The position numbers and the translations under genes were made by a program. Below, piece after piece: positions 1 to 8,098 of a stretch of 64,000 bases of DNA (within the stretch, counting starts at the first letter, position 1; each line of letters opens with the position of its first letter). The notes under the pieces were generated by a model. The model saw only the letters and a program-made list of their open reading frames with translations. It did not search any database and was not told where the DNA came from. This DNA is from Pseudomonas sp. MWU13-2100 (GTDB lineage: Bacteria; Pseudomonadota; Gammaproteobacteria; Pseudomonadales; Pseudomonadaceae), in contig NZ_JALLIX010000002.1 of assembly GCF_023242365.1 (NCBI RefSeq), positions 62,001-126,000 of the forward strand, given 5' to 3'.

Positions 1-81
1 GTGAGAAAGCACCCAGCCCCCCGCCAGGAGCCCCAGTACCCCGACCACCAGCAGAATGCTTGTTCCCTTGCTGTGCTTCAC
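1..81 (-). CDS. Start of an exported or membrane protein (partial)
   Basis: Only the first 27 codons lie in the window; the gene runs off the left edge. It starts with GTG at 81-79 after a GGGGAGAGATGA stretch that supplies a Shine-Dalgarno sequence. The peptide begins MKHSKGTSILLVVGVLG, a short basic head followed by about 17 hydrophobic residues, as in a signal peptide or N-terminal anchor. It lies downstream of the FAN1/helicase pair on the same strand, but the roughly 230 bases between them make a shared operon uncertain. The function cannot be told from this fragment. Confidence 0.5.
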   Translation of the reverse strand, partial: MKHSKGTSILLVVGVLGLLAGGWVLSH

Positions 82-183
82 TCATCTCTCCCCGGGCGCG
101 CGCTTCAATACCGGCAACGGCCAATGGCCATGTGCACTGGAGATTAGTCTGCTATCGAGGTTGCGCCCGTGAACCTGAACCTA

Positions 184-306
184 GGCTTTCTGGGGCGGTA
201 GGCTGATCGTGAAACTCTTGTCAGTTAAGCAATCCAAACGGATGCCGTGACGGGATGCGGTGTAGCACTGCTTCGATATGTCAGCCTGGACATGGGCAGC
301 CAAGAC
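184..306 (-). CDS. Possible small protein of about 40 residues
   Basis: An open frame just after the helicase stop on the same strand encodes about 40 residues, with a segment ADISKQCYTASRHGIRLDC, ending in TAG near 181-183. A GTG start is available around 306. No strong ribosome site is visible and I recognise no family. It is kept only because the composition looks protein-like and the frame directly follows a coding unit. It could equally be a chance frame. Confidence 0.22.
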
Positions 307-316
307 CACGCACTTG

Positions 317-2566
317 TCAGGCCTGCCACCAGCGCGGCAACAACTGCCGGACCCTGGCCTCGGCAAAACGATCATCGATCAGCATCACCACCCCGCGATC
401 CTGCTCGCCGCGAATCACCCGACCCGCCGCCTGCACGACTTTCTGCACACCCGGGTACAGATAGGTGTAGTCGTACCCGGCGCCGAACAGGGCGGCCATG
501 CGCTGTTTGATCTGTTCATTGACCGGGTTCAGCTGCGGCAACCCCAGGGTCGCGATAAACGCGCCAATCAGTCGCTGGCCAGGCAAATCGATACCCTCGC
601 CAAAGGCCCCGCCGAGGACCGCGAAGCCGATACCCTGGCTGTGCTCGGTGAACTGTTCGAGAAAAGCCTGGCGCTGGCTTTCCTCCATGCGGCGCGACTG
701 CTGCCAGAGCGAAATCTGTGGATGGGTCTCGGCCAGTAGCTGTGCCACTTGCTGCAAGTAGTCGAAGCTGCTGAAGAACGCCAGGTAGTTGCCGGGGCGC
801 TCGGCGAACTGTGCGGCCAGCAGCTCGACGATGGGCGCCAACGAGGCCTGACGATGGACATAGCGGGTGGATATCTGGCTGATGATCCGCAGGTCCAGTT
901 GCTCGCGCTTGAACGGCGACTCTACGTCGATCCAGGCAGTGCCTGCCGGCAAGCCCAGCAGGTCGCTGTAGTAGTGCCGGGGACTCAGAGTCGCGGAAAA
1001 CAGCACGCTGCTGCGGGATGCCGTCAGCCGTGGGCGCAAGAAGCCGGCCGGAACCACATTGCGCAGGCAAAGCTGCGCGCTGCGCCGCCGCCCGCTCTCA
1101 CGCAGGCTGATGTCAAACAGGTAATGCTCGTCGAACAGTTCCCCTACCCGGGAAAACTGCAGCAGCTCGAAATAGAAGCCCTGTAGTTCACCATCAACGT
1201 CTTGCGGGTGGTCATTGAGGTAGTCGCCGATGGCCGACACGCACAAGCCAATGGCGTTCAGCAGCTTGACGGGCGCCTGCCCATAGGCCTGATAAGGGCT
1301 GATCTGCTCCTTGTGCAAGACATTCCACTCGCGGTTCAAGCGCTGGAACGACTTTTTCAGCGCCTCGGGCAGGTTGCGCCGGACACTGTTCAAGACCTCC
1401 TGATCGAGGCTGGCGCTGTACATCTGCCGCCCGCGCTCCACCAGGTTGTGGGCTTCGTCCACCAGCGTCGCCACCCGCCACTGGTTGGCCTGGGCCAGGC
1501 CGAACAGCAGCGCGCTGAAGTCGAAGTAGTAGTTGTAGTCGGCGACCACCCAATCGCTCCAACGAGCCATTTCCTGGCTCAGGTAATAGGGGCAGATGTC
1601 ATGGGCCAGGGCGATGGTTCGCAGCGCCTGCTGGTTGAGCAAGGGCACGCCGACCGCGGCCTGTCGCGCCGCAGGCAGGCGATCGTAAAAGCCCCGGGCC
1701 AGGGGGCAGGCCTCGCCGTGACAGGCCTTGTCCGGGTGTTCGCAGGCCTTGTCCCGGGCCACCAGTTCCAGCACCCGCAACGGTAGCGCGGGCGAGCGCT
1801 CGAAGAGGACCTGCGCCGCATCCAGCGCCAACTGCCGGCCTGGAGTCTTGGCAGTGAGGAAAAATACCTTGTCCAACTGTTGCGGGGCCAGCGCCTTGAG
1901 CATCGGGAACAGCGTGCCGAGGGTCTTGCCGATCCCGGTCGGCGCCTGGGCCATCAGACACCGCCCGGTGCTGACGGCCTTGTACACCGTCTCCGCCAGG
2001 GTCCGTTGGCCGGGGCGAAAATCGTCGTGGGGAAAGGCCAGGTCCCGCGCCGCCTGGTCGCGGGCCTGGCGATGGCCGGCCTCCTGCTCGGCCCAGTGCA
2101 GGAAGCGTTCGCACTGCTGCGCAAAGAATGCCTCAAGCTGCGCGGCGCTCCAGGTTTCCCGCAGCACGGTTTCCTTTTCGCTGACGATATCGAAGTACAC
2201 CAGCGCCAGGTGCATTTCCGCCAGTTGCAACTGCTGGCAGACCAGCCAGGCGTAGATCCGCGCCTGGGCCCAGTGCAGTTGCCGGTGATTGGCCGGCTGT
2301 GCGGTGAGATCGCCACGGTAGGTCTTGATTTCCTCCAGCAGGTTTTGCACCGGATCGTAGCCGTCCGCCCTGCCCTGGACCTTGAGGTGGCGGTAATAGC
2401 CTTCCACCGGCAGTTCCGCCTGGTAACCCTCGGCACGCCGGGAAGCCACGGTGCGATGTCCGAGCATGCCCTCCTGGGCGCTCGGCGACGGCGTGAAGCG
2501 CAGGTCCAGGTCGCCGACCTTGGCGGTGAACTCGCACAAGGCGCGCACGGCAACACGGTAGGTCAA
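317..2566 (-). CDS. ATP-dependent DNA helicase, XPD/DinG-like, with N-terminal nuclease-like domain
   Basis: Superfamily 2 DNA helicase of the Rad3/XPD/DinG group, acting on DNA in the cytoplasm. Numbered from the TTG at 2566: a PD-(D/E)XK-like N-terminal part with LEEIK at 77-81, Walker A APTGIGKT at about 208-215, four cysteines at 275, 282, 287 and 325 placed as in the XPD iron-sulfur cluster, and DEAH at 370-373. The TTG start has GGAGG five bases upstream and overlaps the stop of the preceding nuclease gene (TTGA), so the two are translationally coupled. An ATG at 2584 is also in frame but has no good ribosome site. The pairing with a FAN1-type nuclease points to repair of crosslinks or branched DNA; the substrate is inferred. 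Confidence 0.88.
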   Translation of the reverse strand: MTYRVAVRALCEFTAKVGDLDLRFTPSPSAQEGMLGHRTVASRRAEGYQAELPVEGYYRHLKVQGRADGYDPVQNLLEEIKTYRGDLTAQPANHRQLHWAQARIYAWLVCQQLQLAEMHLALVYFDIVSEKETVLRETWSAAQLEAFFAQQCERFLHWAEQEAGHRQARDQAARDLAFPHDDFRPGQRTLAETVYKAVSTGRCLMAQAPTGIGKTLGTLFPMLKALAPQQLDKVFFLTAKTPGRQLALDAAQVLFERSPALPLRVLELVARDKACEHPDKACHGEACPLARGFYDRLPAARQAAVGVPLLNQQALRTIALAHDICPYYLSQEMARWSDWVVADYNYYFDFSALLFGLAQANQWRVATLVDEAHNLVERGRQMYSASLDQEVLNSVRRNLPEALKKSFQRLNREWNVLHKEQISPYQAYGQAPVKLLNAIGLCVSAIGDYLNDHPQDVDGELQGFYFELLQFSRVGELFDEHYLFDISLRESGRRRSAQLCLRNVVPAGFLRPRLTASRSSVLFSATLSPRHYYSDLLGLPAGTAWIDVESPFKREQLDLRIISQISTRYVHRQASLAPIVELLAAQFAERPGNYLAFFSSFDYLQQVAQLLAETHPQISLWQQSRRMEESQRQAFLEQFTEHSQGIGFAVLGGAFGEGIDLPGQRLIGAFIATLGLPQLNPVNEQIKQRMAALFGAGYDYTYLYPGVQKVVQAAGRVIRGEQDRGVVMLIDDRFAEARVRQLLPRWWQA

Positions 2567-4212
2567 GGCGCCTCCACTGCCCATTGCACATAGCAGACGG
2601 CAATCGGCATCTGGTGCTGGCGGCAGAACTCCAGCCAGCGCAGCTGGTTGTCCTGCAACCGGTCACCTGGGCCTTTGACTTCGATCATCCGGTAGCGTTT
2701 ATCGGCGGGCCAGAACTGGATCAGGTCGGGCATGCCGGCGCGGTTGGCGCGGATATCCAGCAGCAGGCGCTCGAACCAGTGTTTCAGATGTTCGGCCGGC
2801 AGGCAGTCAAGGGCCTGCTCCAATAGCTCCGGGGTGAGGATGTTCCAAAACACAAAGGGTGATTGCAGGCCCCATTTGGCGGTGAAGGTGGCGCGAATGC
2901 TCTCTTGGTAGCGACCGTCCTCCAGTTGCCCCAGGCATTCGGCGAACAGTTCGATGCGGCGAGCGTGGAAGTCTTCGTCGTGCAGGTCCGCCGGGCCGCT
3001 CTGGAACGGGTGGAAAAACGCCCCCGGCAGCGGCGCGAAGATCGCCGGCCAGCACAACAGGCCGAACAGCGAATTGATCAGGGTGTTTTCCACGTAGTGC
3101 ACCGGAGCCCGCGGTTCGTGCAGGTGCCGGGCGACGCCTTGCTCGACGGACAGGCCTGGGTCATTGATCAGTACCAGGTCCAATCGGGTAATCGCCACCG
3201 GCGCTGCCGGGGCCATCGCCGGCAACCCGAGCTTGCGCCGCAACCGGGGCAAAATGCGTAGCAGATGCTGCTGTTCTTCGGCACTGTGGGGGGCGGCCTG
3301 TGCCTGCAATGCCAGGTCCATGGCCGCCTGGAACTCGCTCAGGCGCTCCAGTACACGAATTCGCCGCAGACGTGCTGGCGGGTGGGTACAAGCGCTATAG
3401 ATCGCCAGCGCGCCGGGCCAATCATGCAAGCGCTCGCTCTGCTGCCCGAGCTGGAACAACAGTTTGCCCCGGCGGCGTTCCAACCAGGGGTTGTCGGTGG
3501 CCAACTGATTGACGTGCTCGTGTATCAGTCCGGGCTGCTCACCCGCCTCAAGGGCTTCGCGAGCCGCCTGCAGGTGCAGGTAGCCATCGAGGTCGGCACG
3601 GCTGCGCAGGCCGCGGGAGGATGCGCAGAGCTCAACCTTTTCATAGGTAAAGATGCCCAGGTCGGCCAGTACGAATTCGGACCAGTCCTGGTACAGGTTG
3701 CCGAAAAACATCAACCGCAGGCGGTCGCACAGGGGCATCACCTGCAGGCTGTAAAGCGCCTCGGGAATGCTTGGGCACCATTGGGCAAACGCGCGGCTCT
3801 CGTCGAAGCGCAGGGCCAGTTCCGTATACAGCTCGGGTTTGTTGGCCCTGGGTTGGGTGATATCGGCCTTGAAGCTGTGCAGCACCTCGGCCTTTTGCAG
3901 GACCGCGAACAACTGCGCCAGGCTCAACGGTGCCTCATCGCGCACCCAGCCCAGTGCCAGCAGCGGCAGCGCCGCCTGCCGGGGATCGCCGATCTCGGCA
4001 TAGTTCAGCTTGCCGGCGCGAAAGTGCTCGCCCTTGCGCATCACCATTCTTACCAGCAAGGCCCGGGAGGCCTTGGGCAAACGGGAGAAATCGTCGATGA
4101 AGGCCTGTTCCTGCTCGTCCAGCAGGTCGGCATAACGCGTGGCCAGCCAGTCGAGCACTTGCTGGAAGTTGTTCAAGTAATAGAACGGATCGTCGAGGGG
4201 CTGAGTTGTCAC
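2563..4212 (-). CDS. FAN1-type structure-specific nuclease (VRR-NUC domain)
   Basis: A 549-residue relative of the bacterial FAN1 nucleases, which cut 5' flaps and unhook interstrand crosslinks. The C-terminal VRR-NUC core is visible as MPDLIQFW (D496), IEVKG (E511, K513) and a downstream Q; the 15-residue spacing between D and E matches the catalytic D-x15-E-x-K of FAN1. The N-terminal two thirds are helical, as in the family, and the length is typical. The start is a GTG at 4212 with no clear Shine-Dalgarno sequence, chosen because the N-terminus DDPFYYLNNF resembles family starts. It is first in a coupled pair with the Fe-S helicase, and the REPIN behind it separates it from the next operon. 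Confidence 0.87.
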   Translation of the reverse strand: MTTQPLDDPFYYLNNFQQVLDWLATRYADLLDEQEQAFIDDFSRLPKASRALLVRMVMRKGEHFRAGKLNYAEIGDPRQAALPLLALGWVRDEAPLSLAQLFAVLQKAEVLHSFKADITQPRANKPELYTELALRFDESRAFAQWCPSIPEALYSLQVMPLCDRLRLMFFGNLYQDWSEFVLADLGIFTYEKVELCASSRGLRSRADLDGYLHLQAAREALEAGEQPGLIHEHVNQLATDNPWLERRRGKLLFQLGQQSERLHDWPGALAIYSACTHPPARLRRIRVLERLSEFQAAMDLALQAQAAPHSAEEQQHLLRILPRLRRKLGLPAMAPAAPVAITRLDLVLINDPGLSVEQGVARHLHEPRAPVHYVENTLINSLFGLLCWPAIFAPLPGAFFHPFQSGPADLHDEDFHARRIELFAECLGQLEDGRYQESIRATFTAKWGLQSPFVFWNILTPELLEQALDCLPAEHLKHWFERLLLDIRANRAGMPDLIQFWPADKRYRMIEVKGPGDRLQDNQLRWLEFCRQHQMPIAVCYVQWAVEAP

Positions 4213-4353
4213 GGGCGGGAAGGACCACGGCTATCGAATGCTGGTTATGCATACAGATAACAGGCCCTCCCGCCCCTGGCAAATAGAAACGGACAAAGGG
4301 CGCCCCGGCCCTTCGTTGGCACAACGGTTTTCCGGCCGGAACACTGATTCAAT

Positions 4354-4445
4354 TGCAGGTGCCGGCTTGCTGGCGATAGCGCTTTTCAAGGCAACGGCGA
4401 TATCGCCTATCAGACCGCATCGCCAGCAAGCCGGCGCCTACAGGA
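4354..4445. repeat. REPIN (two inverted REP palindromes)
   Basis: Two copies of a Pseudomonas REP core face each other: GGTGCCGGCTTGCTGGCGAT at about 4358-4377 and the inverse, ending ...CCAGCAAGCCGGCGCCTAC, at 4430-4441. About 50 bases lie between them. This is the usual bipartite REPIN form and it occupies most of the gap between the MocR-type gene and the FAN1 gene. REP sequences are moved by RAYT transposases encoded elsewhere; none is present here. Confidence 0.85.
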
Positions 4446-4488
4446 CGATGTATCGCCGTGGAATAACGCCAAGCCCAGCCTGTACGCC

Positions 4489-5961
4489 TCAGTCGAGCTG
4501 TTCCAGGCGCAGGGCATCGGCCAGCACAGCCATGGCCTGGTCCAGGTGACGATGGCCATTGGCGGTGCCGCACAGGCGCAGGTGCTGCTGATGCAGGCCA
4601 TGCAGGCTGAACAATTCGCCGGGGGCGATGACGATCTTCTGTTCCAGCAGTCGCTCGAACACCTTGCGCATGTCCACCGGCCGGGTCGCCTGCGCCCATA
4701 CCGTCGCCCCACCCTGTGGCGGCACGAACGCCAGGCTGTCGGACAGACGCTCGCGCAACAAACCGCTCATATGCGCCAAGCGCTCCTGCAACAAACGGCG
4801 CAGGGTCGCCAGGTGTTGATCGATTCGCCCGCTGCTGTAGAGCCGGGCAATCGCCTTCTGCCGGGTCGGCGACATGCGAAACGAACGCAACAGGAAATGC
4901 CGCTGCAACTCCGCCCCCAGATGCCGGGACAGCAAGTAGCCAAAAGGCGCCTCGGCGCCCATGATCCGCTCGAAACTGGCGAATACCAGCAGGCGATCCG
5001 GGTCCACCAGGTCACGCATCCGCGGGCCGCCGGTCTCGAAGGCGAACTCGCCATGGCTGTCGTTTTCCAGCAACCAGACGCCGAAATGCTCCAGCAGCCG
5101 CGCCAGGTGCTCGCGTTGCGCAGGAGGCATCAGGCTGCCACGGGGCACACTGAGCCCGGAAGACATCAGCAGCAGCTTGACCGGCTGGGTCTGTAGCAAG
5201 TGTTCCAGGGCCGCCAGGTCAAAGCCCCCGTCGTCCAGCAACGGCAATTCGACGATATTGACCCCGCCCGCCTGCAACAAACGCAGAATCACCCAATCGC
5301 AGGGCGACTCCACCAGCACCGTGGCCTGTTTCAGGCTCAATGCGGCCATCAGGGTTTCCAGCACGCTGCGCAGGTCCGCACCGATATAGACATCGTCGGC
5401 ATGCCAATAACGTTGGGCCGAGGTGGTATAGCGCACGGCCAGGGCGGTGCGCAGCTCCAACTCACCAAACGGCTGGAACTGCGGCGCCTGCTGGCGCGGG
5501 TACTGGCGCACCAGCTCGCGTTCGAGCAACAACAGTGGGTTGTCCAGCGACAGCAACAGCGCCGGTTCATCGCTGCTCAGCACCAAGGTGCCTGGCCGCC
5601 GCGAATGCACATAGAGGCGCTCCAGCACATCGGCGCTGCCACTGACAAACGACGCCCCGGAGACCGGTAGCGCGTAGTAACCCGACTTGGCAAGCGAATA
5701 CACCCGCCCCTCCTTTTCCAGGAGGGAATAGGCGTACTGGATGGTCGAGATCGAAACATTCAAGCGCTCGGCCAGCTGGCGCAGGGACGGCAGCTTGACC
5801 CGGGCATCGGTCTCGACTTCGCTGATCAGACTGACCAGATAACGGTAGACCGCCTGGTAGGCGAAGTCCGAGTGTTTACGTCCCTTGTCGGGTAACGGTT
5901 GAGTCATGTCCTGGGGTACGGACGAATCCGCACCCGGCTGGGGAGTGTCTGAAACTATCAA
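4489..5961 (-). CDS. MocR-type regulator with degenerate aminotransferase domain
   Basis: GntR-family winged helix (about residues 33-98, with LPSLRQLAERLNVSISTIQY) fused to a fold-type I aminotransferase domain, the MocR/PdxR architecture of about 490 residues. In the stretch that normally reads SFSK-x-L...LRxGY, this protein has SFERIMGAEAPFGY. The Schiff-base lysine is arginine (codon 4968-4966) and the phosphate-binding arginine is proline. It is therefore unlikely to form a PLP aldimine and may sense another ligand. The usual DDYDSEF motif is ENDSHGEF. The TTG at 5961 has AAGGA six bases upstream; a TTG at 5967 and an ATG at 5907 are alternatives. The gene follows the PP-loop gene by about a dozen bases and is probably in its operon. 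Confidence 0.85.
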   Translation of the reverse strand: MIVSDTPQPGADSSVPQDMTQPLPDKGRKHSDFAYQAVYRYLVSLISEVETDARVKLPSLRQLAERLNVSISTIQYAYSLLEKEGRVYSLAKSGYYALPVSGASFVSGSADVLERLYVHSRRPGTLVLSSDEPALLLSLDNPLLLLERELVRQYPRQQAPQFQPFGELELRTALAVRYTTSAQRYWHADDVYIGADLRSVLETLMAALSLKQATVLVESPCDWVILRLLQAGGVNIVELPLLDDGGFDLAALEHLLQTQPVKLLLMSSGLSVPRGSLMPPAQREHLARLLEHFGVWLLENDSHGEFAFETGGPRMRDLVDPDRLLVFASFERIMGAEAPFGYLLSRHLGAELQRHFLLRSFRMSPTRQKAIARLYSSGRIDQHLATLRRLLQERLAHMSGLLRERLSDSLAFVPPQGGATVWAQATRPVDMRKVFERLLEQKIVIAPGELFSLHGLHQQHLRLCGTANGHRHLDQAMAVLADALRLEQLD

Positions 5962-5973
5962 TACCAATCCTTT

Positions 5974-7473
5974 TTAACGTCCCGACAAGACTTCTTTGAA
6001 TACTTCACCGTTGTCGGGATTGACGATGTCAATACGATGCTTGTCCGGGTCGCTGGCGCGAACCCGCGCAATCAGCGAACTGACGCCGGAAAAGTCCACC
6101 TGGGCCTTGGTGTAGAGGTCGCCGAGCAACGTCGGGGTCAGGCCACTGACTTCGCTCAGCCATTGCCAGATCTGCTCGGTCCCGCCCTGCCCCGACAGCG
6201 CCTTGTGCAAGTCCGGCAACGCCACCAGCATGCCGGGATGGCAACTGCGCAGGAACTGCTCAAGCCCGTGGCCATGGTTGACGAAGGGCGCGAACAATAA
6301 ACACGTCAGTTGTACTTCGCTCAGGCCGAAGGCCTCTTGCGCGTAGGCACTGGCCAACGCCCGGCGATCGAGGATCTTCTCGTTGCTGTCATAAGCCCCC
6401 ATGGCCTGCTCCACCAGCCGAGCCGGCATGCGTTTGCGACGCATCATCGCGGCGGCCAGTTGCAGGTACTCGCCGATACCACCCCCGTAGCTCAGACCCC
6501 GGACGTACTGCGCCTGCAAACCGCGCATATGCGCCATCAGCAAGGGGTTGGCGCAATCGGACTCGCTGAAGTGGAACGCCAGGTCATCGAACTGGAAGCC
6601 AAGAAATTCAGTCAGCAACGGCCAGCGCTCCTCCAGGTCGCGGCCGACCAGGTCGTAGACACCGACCAGCATCGGCGCCGTGGCCCGACTGGAACGACTG
6701 ATGGCCGGCCCCTCGGGCTCCACCAGAGCTTCGCCATACAGTTCCCGGTAGTAATCCAGACCAAGGTCGTGGCAGGTTTTCAGCGCCTCGTCGAACTCCA
6801 GCGCCCGTCCTCCAACCCAAACCCGCTCAGGCTTCTCGGTGGCCCGCAGCAACCAGGTCATGTTCTGCTTCTGCTCGCGGGGCGACTCGCCGCTGACCAG
6901 GGCATCGATCCCCTTGTCCCAGGCACTGGCGCGTTCGTAGAAATCGGCCATGGACAGATAGCAGCCATTGCAGAAGGTCGCACGCCCATCCCCCGCCGTG
7001 AGGTGGCCGCTCATCAACAGGTTACGGCGGTTGATGTTGCGATTGAGTTCGGACATCGGCAGCCGATGATTGAACGGTCGGACATGCTTGTTATCCACCA
7101 TCAACAACTCGACCCGGGGATCGTCATAGACGAACAAGGCACTGTAGCTGCGATGGATATTGTGCATGACCGTGGCCGTCACACCGGCATGGCGCAACGT
7201 CGCGACCCGCAGGTTGAAAGTGGCCGGCGAACGTCCGGCAATACTCAGTTGCGCCGCCCGCAGGAACGCCAGTGTATAACTGCTGTCCTTGCCGCCCCCG
7301 TGGGCCACCATGACCTTGAATTCACCAATACGCTCGATACCGCCCGCCGCTACGATCAGACGTTGAATCAACAACTGCAGTGCAATACGTTCAGCGCGTG
7401 TGAAGTAACTCATCAGACGCTGCAACACCTGCTGATAAACATAATTCATTGCCTGTTCATGAATGGAGCTCAT
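5974..7473 (-). CDS. PP-loop ATPase (N-type ATP pyrophosphatase) of unknown pathway
   Basis: A 499-residue protein with a PP-loop nucleotide site VAHGGGKDSSYTLAF (GGGKDS at 59-64). This motif is shared by enzymes that adenylate a carbonyl or RNA position for amidation or thiolation, including the N-acetyl sugar amidotransferases with GGKDSSY. A CNGC pair at C168/C171 suggests a metal site or redox thiols. The C-terminal half matches nothing I recognise. No sugar, tRNA or cofactor genes adjoin it, so the substrate is unknown. The only partner is the MocR-type gene immediately downstream. The ATG at 7473 has AAAGG close in front; later in-frame ATGs exist. Confidence 0.72.
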   Translation of the reverse strand: MSSIHEQAMNYVYQQVLQRLMSYFTRAERIALQLLIQRLIVAAGGIERIGEFKVMVAHGGGKDSSYTLAFLRAAQLSIAGRSPATFNLRVATLRHAGVTATVMHNIHRSYSALFVYDDPRVELLMVDNKHVRPFNHRLPMSELNRNINRRNLLMSGHLTAGDGRATFCNGCYLSMADFYERASAWDKGIDALVSGESPREQKQNMTWLLRATEKPERVWVGGRALEFDEALKTCHDLGLDYYRELYGEALVEPEGPAISRSSRATAPMLVGVYDLVGRDLEERWPLLTEFLGFQFDDLAFHFSESDCANPLLMAHMRGLQAQYVRGLSYGGGIGEYLQLAAAMMRRKRMPARLVEQAMGAYDSNEKILDRRALASAYAQEAFGLSEVQLTCLLFAPFVNHGHGLEQFLRSCHPGMLVALPDLHKALSGQGGTEQIWQWLSEVSGLTPTLLGDLYTKAQVDFSGVSSLIARVRASDPDKHRIDIVNPDNGEVFKEVLSGR

Positions 7474-8039
7474 AGCCTTTATACACCTGGTTTGAGTTCA
7501 GTGTCGGGCAAACAGCGCTCGCATTACCGGCAGTGGCCGGATCAGACGGAAGATTGCCTGCCCCCTATAACCCTGGTTGCGGACAGACAACACCCGAAGT
7601 ATTGCACAGGTCTGAAACACCCACAGCAAGAGCTTTCGAGCATGACCGACGTCACTGATTGCCAGTTAGCGTTGGGAGCCTGTGTGCCAATAACAACATC
7701 TTAGGAATATTCTTACGGTGACCTACAACTATTAACTACCCGCAAGAGATTAACGGCATAAGGGGGCGGGCTTCGCCCACTTCCCTGAAGACAAGATATG
7801 CCAGGCAACGTATCCAGGCGGGCCCGAACCAGGACTTCGGCAAACAACAGGGCCCCGATAAAGCAGCTGATAGTGGACCATAACTCATTCCTTGAGCTGT
7901 AAGTGACGGTTCAATTATCAGCACTTACCCGGCGATTAACAGATACAGAATCCGGTAAAAAACCGGTTCAGTTGGTGATACTCTTCAGTGCGAGAAGAAA
8001 ACTGGAAAAGTTGTTAAATTATATTTCAGTGCAGACATG
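7474..8039 (-). other. Long leader of the PP-loop/MocR operon
   Basis: About 570 bases with no conventional gene. On the minus strand, in the direction of the PP-loop gene, there are short open frames. One at 7643-7542 encodes 33 residues with five cysteines (MLESSCCGCF...YFGCC). Another begins with an ATG near 7886 preceded by AAGGA at a good distance (MVHYQLLYRGPVVC...). An overlapping frame reads MSYGPLSAALSGPCC. None has family support. The region could be a regulated leader, a cryptic peptide gene or plain intergenic DNA. Confidence 0.35.
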
Positions 8040-8074
8040 AATAACCCCGTATCGCCTGACGATACGGGGTTATT
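8040..8074. terminator. Perfect 15-bp inverted repeat, likely terminator
   Basis: AATAACCCCGTATCG at 8040-8054 pairs without mismatch with 8060-8074 around a CCTGA loop. It sits 25 bases past the stop of the quinone oxidoreductase gene and at the far end of the PP-loop leader. The A-rich and T-rich stem ends fit a bidirectional terminator, though no long T tract follows. Confidence 0.65.
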
Positions 8075-8098
8075 CTGGCGCAAACAGTCGGAATCGAC

